A stretch of DNA of 9,725 nucleotides from an uncultured Bacilli bacterium. Its GTDB lineage: Bacteria; Bacillota_I; Bacilli_A; RF39; UBA660. The notes under the pieces were generated by a model that was not told where the DNA came from, did no database searches, and was given only the letters and a program-made list of their open reading frames with translations. Made by a program: the position numbers and the translations under genes. The DNA is taken from positions 1 to 9,725 of the forward strand of contig CANQHK010000038.1 in the NCBI GenBank assembly GCA_947623645.1. The letters are read 5' to 3'. Shown here piece after piece: positions 6,228-9,725 of the stretch. Numbering within the stretch: the stretch's first letter is position 1; each line of letters starts with the position of its first letter.

Positions 6228-6250
6228 CTTTCACCTCCTTTCCAGAAAAC

Positions 6251-6279
6251 ACCATATCATGATGAAACTAAGAAAGCAA
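6251..6279 (-). promoter_or_regulatory. Candidate promoter of the full-length rpn gene
   Basis: Minus strand TTGCTT (6274-6279), 17 bp, TATGGT (6251-6256) preceded by TG one base away (extended -10). Transcription would start near 6244, leaving a short leader with AGGAGG. The -10 is imperfect. Confidence 0.45.
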
Positions 6280-6290
6280 AAACCAAAATT

Positions 6291-6368
6291 GGCGATTTTT
6301 TCCTAGGAAAATTCCGGATTTTTCTCTAGAAAAAAAGACGATTTTCTCTAAGGAAAAATCGCCTTTTT
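6291..6368. terminator. Bidirectional terminator / possible attenuator with overlapping hairpins
   Basis: Three related segments lie here: L, GGCGATTTTTTCC (6291-6303); M, AGACGATTTT (6336-6345); and R, GGAAAAATCGCC (6352-6363). R can pair with M to form a ten-pair hairpin with U7 after it on the minus strand (complement of 6330-6336) and T5 after it on the plus strand. R can instead pair with L in a longer 12-pair stem with one bulge. L overlaps the palindrome TTTTCCTAGGAAAA (6298-6311). At minimum this is a two-way terminator between divergent units; the alternative pairings also resemble an attenuator. No strong minus-strand promoter upstream of it is visible. Confidence 0.6.
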
Positions 6369-6415
6369 ACGAATTTTTCAATTTTTTTCAAATTTTACAA
6401 ATTTTTTTCAAATTC
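6364..6415 (+). promoter_or_regulatory. Phased T-tracts upstream of the tRNA promoter (curved DNA / UP-like element)
   Basis: Runs of T begin at about 6364, 6374, 6382, 6393 and 6402, close to one per helical turn, and the sequence TTTTTTTCAAATT occurs twice. Phased A/T tracts bend DNA and can bind the RNA polymerase alpha subunit. They end about 12 bp before the -35 of the tRNA-Gln promoter. Confidence 0.45.
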
Positions 6416-6426
6416 CCTGGAAATTC

Positions 6427-6455
6427 TTGTGTATTTTAAAAAACTATGCTATTAT
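6427..6455 (+). promoter_or_regulatory. Promoter of tRNA-Gln-gltX
   Basis: Plus strand TTGTGT (6427-6432), 17-bp spacer, TATTAT (6450-6455). Transcription would start near 6462, eight bases before the mature tRNA 5' end. I see no separate promoter in the 52 bp between tRNA and gltX. Confidence 0.65.
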
Positions 6456-6469
6456 ATTACTAGCGTTAT

Positions 6470-6544
6470 TGCCCCATAGCCAAGCGGTAAGGCACGAGAC
6501 TCTGAATCTTGCATGCGTTAGTTCGAATCTAACTGGGGCAGCCA
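6470..6544 (+). tRNA. tRNA-Gln, anticodon CUG
   Basis: Complete cloverleaf. Acceptor stem TGCCCCA/TGGGGCA (6470-6476 with 6534-6540), discriminator G (6541) and encoded CCA (6542-6544). D stem GCC/GGC around AAGCGGTAA. Anticodon stem CGAGA/TCTTG with loop CTCTGAA (6500-6506), giving anticodon CTG (6502-6504), which reads CAG. T arm GTTAG-TTCGAAT-CTAAC. The U1-A72 end is typical of bacterial tRNA-Gln. An organism with the indirect pathway would charge it with Glu and amidate it. The encoded CCA avoids the need for CCA addition. Confidence 0.97.
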
Positions 6545-6554
6545 AATAGGAATC

Positions 6555-6580
6555 ACTCCTTTTCTAAGGAGTTTTATTTA
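6555..6580 (+). promoter_or_regulatory. Hairpin between tRNA-Gln and gltX (leaky terminator or ribosome-site switch)
   Basis: ACTCCTT-TTCT-AAGGAGT (6555-6572) is a perfect seven-pair stem followed by TTTTATTT. It could partly terminate after the tRNA. The right arm AAGGAG repeats the gltX Shine-Dalgarno (AAGGAGG, 6583-6589), so the left arm can pair with either. This gives a simple way to couple gltX translation to RNA folding or processing. Confidence 0.5.
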
Positions 6581-6596
6581 TAAAGGAGGAAAAACC

Positions 6597-8246
6597 ATGG
6601 ATTATAAAAAATTAGCAGATTTATTATTTCCCAATGCTTTAACAAGAGAAGAAGTAGAAGCAAGATACCCCAAAAGGAACTTAAAGGAGAACGAAGCTGT
6701 AACAAGATTTGCACCCTCCCCTACAGGATTTGTTCATATTGGAAATTTTATGAGTTGTTTAATTGATTATGTTTTAGCAAAAACAACAAATGGTATTTTT
6801 TATTTAAGAAATGAGGATACAGATAAAGCTCGAGAAATAGAAACAGCAATGGAAAAAATTATGGAAGTTCTAAAGCACTATCAAATTTTACCAGATGAAT
6901 ATCAATACAAAGAAGAACTTCATGGAAATTATGGACCTTATATTCAATCTGAAAGAGAAGAAATTTACCATGCGTTTATTAAAGATTTAATTTTAAAAGG
7001 ACGTGCTTATCCTTGTTTCTGTACCAAAGAAGAATTAAACGAAATGCGAGAAGTACAAGAAATTAATAAAGAGAGAATCGGTTATTTTGGTTCCTATGCG
7101 AAATGTAGAGAATTAAGTTATGAAGAAGTCGAAGAAAAAATAAAAGCAGGAATTCCTTATGTCATCCGTTTTAAATCAATGGGAAATTACAACAAACGCT
7201 TTATCTTTCATGATTTAGTAAGAGGAGATATGGAACTTCCAGAAAATGATCAAGATGCAGTCATTATGAAATCAGATAATCCTCTTCCTACCTATCACTT
7301 TGCCCATGTTGTCGATGATTATTTAATGGGAACAACACATGTTGTACGAGGAGAAGAATGGCTATCCTCTGTTCCTCTTCATATCGAACTATTTGCGTCC
7401 ATTGGAGCAACTCCTCCAAAATATATTCACAATCCATTAATTATTAAAAAAGATGGAGAAAATGTAAGAAAGATTAGCAAAAGAAAAGATCCAGAAGCTT
7501 CTATGTCCTATTATGAAGAACTAGGATACCCTGCCTACTCTGTTATTGAAGCACTCATGACGCTTATTAATTCTAATTATGAAGAGTGGCATACAGAAAA
7601 TCCAGAAAAAAGCTTCCTAGAATTTCCTTTTAGTCCATCAAAAATGGCAACCTCTGGAGCCTTCTTTGATTTAGAAAAATTAAATAATATCTCGAAAGAA
7701 TACTTTGCAAAACTTTCAGCAGAAGAAATTTATGAAGGACTTTTCACATACACAGAAAAATATGATCCAGAATTTCACGAAATCATCAAAAAATATAAAG
7801 AGTATACTATTTCCCTATTAAATATCGAAAGAAATACGGAAAAACCTCGAAAAGATATTGCAGTATACTCTGATATTAAAAAATTATTCTGGTATATGTA
7901 CGATGAATATTTTTATCAAGATAATCCATATAAAGATGTAGAAGAGAAATATCCAATGGATGGAATCAAAGAATATTTTGAAGAATGTTACAACCTAGAA
8001 GACACTGAAGAAGATTGGTTCAATCATTTAAAAGAATTTGCTAGTAAATATAAATATACTGCATCTAGAAAAGAATATAAAGAAAATCCAGAAGCATATC
8101 TTGGAACCATCGCAAAGTTCTGTGAAATTATAAGAGTGATGATAACAACCAGTAATATGTCTCCAAATCTTTATGATTTATTAAAACTTTTAGGAAAAGA
8201 AAGAATCAAAAAAAGATTAGAAATATTTATAAAAATTTTCCAGTAG
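6597..8246 (+). CDS. gltX: Glutamyl-tRNA synthetase
   Basis: Class I synthetase that attaches Glu to tRNA-Glu and, in organisms without GlnRS, also to tRNA-Gln before GatCAB amidation. 549 residues. HIGH signature: FAPSPTGFVHIGN, HIGN at 47-50. YLRNEDTD follows at about 69-76. A possible metal site has Cys140, Cys142 and Cys170. The KMSKS-type loop is KISKR at 292-296, within NVRKISKRKDPEASM. The C-terminal helical anticodon-binding region runs from about 350 to the end. A leader of about 35 residues before the Rossmann fold (MDYKKLADLLFPNALTREEV) marks a variant found in Bacillota; it has the family's usual motifs otherwise. The start has AAAGGAGG seven bases upstream. It lies 52 bp behind tRNA-Gln(CUG) with no evident promoter of its own, so it is probably expressed with the tRNA. 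It ends TAG before a strong terminator. Whether it is discriminating for tRNA-Glu cannot be read from sequence by eye. Confidence 0.97.
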   Translation: MDYKKLADLLFPNALTREEVEARYPKRNLKENEAVTRFAPSPTGFVHIGNFMSCLIDYVLAKTTNGIFYLRNEDTDKAREIETAMEKIMEVLKHYQILPDEYQYKEELHGNYGPYIQSEREEIYHAFIKDLILKGRAYPCFCTKEELNEMREVQEINKERIGYFGSYAKCRELSYEEVEEKIKAGIPYVIRFKSMGNYNKRFIFHDLVRGDMELPENDQDAVIMKSDNPLPTYHFAHVVDDYLMGTTHVVRGEEWLSSVPLHIELFASIGATPPKYIHNPLIIKKDGENVRKISKRKDPEASMSYYEELGYPAYSVIEALMTLINSNYEEWHTENPEKSFLEFPFSPSKMATSGAFFDLEKLNNISKEYFAKLSAEEIYEGLFTYTEKYDPEFHEIIKKYKEYTISLLNIERNTEKPRKDIAVYSDIKKLFWYMYDEYFYQDNPYKDVEEKYPMDGIKEYFEECYNLEDTEEDWFNHLKEFASKYKYTASRKEYKENPEAYLGTIAKFCEIIRVMITTSNMSPNLYDLLKLLGKERIKKRLEIFIKIFQ

Positions 8247-8260
8247 AAAAATGGAAAGAA

Positions 8261-8296
8261 AAAAATGAAGAGATTGAATAGCTCTTCATTTTTTAT
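8261..8296. terminator. Bidirectional Rho-independent terminator between gltX and the ABC gene
   Basis: AAAAATGAAGAG (8261-8272) pairs with CTCTTCATTTTT (8282-8294) around a nine-base loop, leaving T-tracts on both strands. It serves gltX (plus) and the convergent ABC exporter gene (minus, ending at 8324). Confidence 0.92.
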
Positions 8297-8323
8297 GGAA
8301 TGATTAGAGAAAACAAATTGATA

Positions 8324-9725
8324 CTAATCTTCAAACTGAGAATTATAAAGTTTTGCATAAAATCCTTTTTTCTTTAAAAGTTGTTTATGGGTTCCTTGCT
8401 CTACAATATTTCCATCTTGCATCACTAAAATCAAATCAGCATTGCGAATCGTTGATAAACGGTGAGCAATAATAAAGCTCGTTCTTCCTTCCATTAGTTT
8501 ATCCATCGCTTCTTGAATGAGTAACTCGAGTCTTGTATCAACACTACTAGTTGCTTCATCTAAAATTAAGATTTTAGGATTTTTTAAAATCACGCGAGCA
8601 ATCGTTAATAATTGTTTTTGCCCTTCTGAAATGTTGTTCGCTTCTTCATTAATTTCCATATTGTAAGTATCTGGTAATGTTTTTATAAAGTGATCAATAT
8701 GGGACAATTTACTAACTTCTTCGACTTCTTCTCTAGTTGCTTCTAATTTCCCATATTTAATATTTTCTTCAATGGTTGAAGAAAACAACCATGTATCTTG
8801 CAAAACCATTCCAAATAGATTTCTTAAATCACTTCTTGTATATTCTTGAATATTCTTTCCATCAATTAAGATTTCTCCCTTATCAACATCGTAGAACCGC
8901 ATCAAAAGTTTAACAATTGTCGTCTTCCCTGCTCCTGTTGGTCCAACAATGGCAATCTTTTGTCCTTGCTTGATTTTCGCATTTAAATTCTTGATGACCA
9001 TTTTATCCTTTGTATAACCAAAGAACACTTTCTTAAATTCAATGTTTCCTTGAATCTTAGAAGTATCCATACTCGTTCCTGTTTCTTGTTCTTCTTCGAT
9101 TTCTAAGAATTTAAAAATTCTTTCTGCTGCAGCTGCTGTAGACTGTAGTAAGTTGGCAATTTGTGCTGTTTGAGTAATAGGTTGATTAAACTGGCGGATG
9201 TACTGAGAAAAAGATAAGATGTAACCAATTTCGAGTTTTCCTTTAATCGTTAAGTATCCTCCAAAAATAGAAATCATGACATATCCTAAATTTCCAACAA
9301 AAGCCATAATCGGATGCATCATTCCGGATAAAAATTGACTCTTCCAAGCAGATTCATAAAGCGTGTCGTTGGCCTTTTCAAATTTTTCTAAAGCATCTTT
9401 TTCTTTATTAAAAGTCTTGACAATGACGTGTCCGCCATAAGTTTCTTCAACTTGAGAGTTCACTTCTGCCAAATATTCTTGTTGACGAACGAAGTACTTC
9501 TGAGAATGTTTTACAACAAACATAATAAGTCCAAAAGATATCGGTAACATGAGAAGAGATGCTCCTGTTAAAATGGGAGAAATCGTTAACATCATGACAA
9601 TAATTCCAATAAGCATAGCAATGGAACTTACCACTTGGGTTAAGCTTTGCGATAAGTTTCCAGCAAAAGTATCAATATCGTTTGTGATAATGGATAACAC
9701 TTCTCCATGCGTTCTCTCTTCAAAA
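8324..9725 (-). CDS. ABC exporter half-transporter (membrane plus ATPase domain), 5' end outside window
   Basis: Half-transporter of the multidrug/lipid exporter type (Type IV ABC fold), embedded in the cytoplasmic membrane and exporting an unknown substrate by ATP hydrolysis. The visible 466 residues run from inside the membrane domain (FEERTHGE..SIITNDIDTF) to the stop. Numbering from the GTG at 9700: membrane segments near 20-40, 45-63, 130-150 and 157-170; A-loop Tyr229; Walker A GPTGAGKTT (253-261); Q-loop LQDTWLFSSTIEEN (300-313); signature NISEGQKQLL (356-365); Walker B ILILDEATSS with the catalytic Glu382; H-loop IIAHRLSTI (410-418). The GTG at 9700 is not the start: the frame stays open to the window edge and the family's THG motif precedes it. 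The sequence resembles the TM288/LmrD-like partner with an intact catalytic site, so a partner subunit may lie just upstream. Signature ISEGQ replaces LSGGQ. Confidence 0.93.
   Translation of the reverse strand, partial: FEERTHGEVLSIITNDIDTFAGNLSQSLTQVVSSIAMLIGIIVMMLTISPILTGASLLMLPISFGLIMFVVKHSQKYFVRQQEYLAEVNSQVEETYGGHVIVKTFNKEKDALEKFEKANDTLYESAWKSQFLSGMMHPIMAFVGNLGYVMISIFGGYLTIKGKLEIGYILSFSQYIRQFNQPITQTAQIANLLQSTAAAAERIFKFLEIEEEQETGTSMDTSKIQGNIEFKKVFFGYTKDKMVIKNLNAKIKQGQKIAIVGPTGAGKTTIVKLLMRFYDVDKGEILIDGKNIQEYTRSDLRNLFGMVLQDTWLFSSTIEENIKYGKLEATREEVEEVSKLSHIDHFIKTLPDTYNMEINEEANNISEGQKQLLTIARVILKNPKILILDEATSSVDTRLELLIQEAMDKLMEGRTSFIIAHRLSTIRNADLILVMQDGNIVEQGTHKQLLKKKGFYAKLYNSQFED

Noticed and set aside
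4896..6240. Insertion sequence carrying the rpn genes
   Set aside because: The family is often labelled transposase, but I found no terminal inverted repeats or target-site duplication around it.
1..9725. Genetic code 4 (TGA as Trp), suggested by the low GC and absence of TGA stops
   Set aside because: All Trp codons I checked are TGG and full-length proteins contain no TGA. Peptidoglycan synthesis also argues against a mycoplasma.
1..9725. CRISPR array
   Set aside because: The only tandem repeats are the coding 12-bp units at 5362-5433. They have no spacers of regular unique sequence.

Overview
The window is chromosomal DNA from a low-GC, walled member of the Bacillota. The Shine-Dalgarno sites are strong AGGAGG type, promoters have TTGNNN/TATAAT boxes, and Rho-independent terminators are frequent. 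MurE implies peptidoglycan, so this is not a wall-less mycoplasma. A type-3 (archaeal/eukaryal-like) ProRS, a GluRS with a short N-terminal leader, a sigma factor with extra domains and an Rpn-family nuclease together suggest an uncultured gut-type lineage such as RF39 or the Erysipelotrichia. That placement is inference. Trp is written TGG throughout and no TGA is read through, so the standard bacterial code applies. Of seven visible stop codons, five are TAG, two TAA and none TGA.

Layout. Bases 1-507 (minus) hold the 5' part of murE, 36 bp downstream of truB (544-1416, minus) and probably in the same transcript. Next, also on minus, is a proS-rpoD operon (4796 to 1534) with a 23-bp gap. It is driven by a clear promoter at 4827-4854 and has no room for a T-box leader. 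Bases 4862-6279 (minus) are an accessory Rpn locus: a full-length rpn gene (5238-6227) followed by a second, shortened copy (4896-5138), each with its own terminator. Bases 6228-6469 are a non-coding divergent region with overlapping inverted repeats and phased T-tracts. On the plus strand a promoter drives tRNA-Gln(CUG) (6470-6544), with gltX (6597-8246) directly downstream. A bidirectional terminator separates gltX from a convergent ABC exporter half (8324-9725, minus), whose 5' end lies outside the window.

How the genes work together. Most of the window is information-processing housekeeping: tRNA modification, two aminoacyl-tRNA synthetases, tRNA-Gln and the principal sigma factor. Placing tRNA-Gln beside a GluRS fits the indirect route, in which GluRS charges tRNA-Gln with Glu and GatCAB amidates it. 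That pathway cannot be confirmed from this window.

Most interesting region. The Rpn locus matches the gene-within-gene toxin-antitoxin/anti-phage arrangement reported for E. coli Rpn proteins. The full-length gene contains a strong internal Shine-Dalgarno and in-frame ATG, a possible internal promoter, and a C-terminal helix made of four-residue repeats (12-bp period). The downstream copy keeps almost exactly this C-terminal small-protein module, with its ribosome site and a candidate promoter of its own, and has lost the nuclease domain. It may be a free-standing RpnS-like antitoxin gene or simply a decayed duplicate. The sigma factor, with roughly 205 residues before region 1.2 and about 130 after region 4.2, is the second item to look at.
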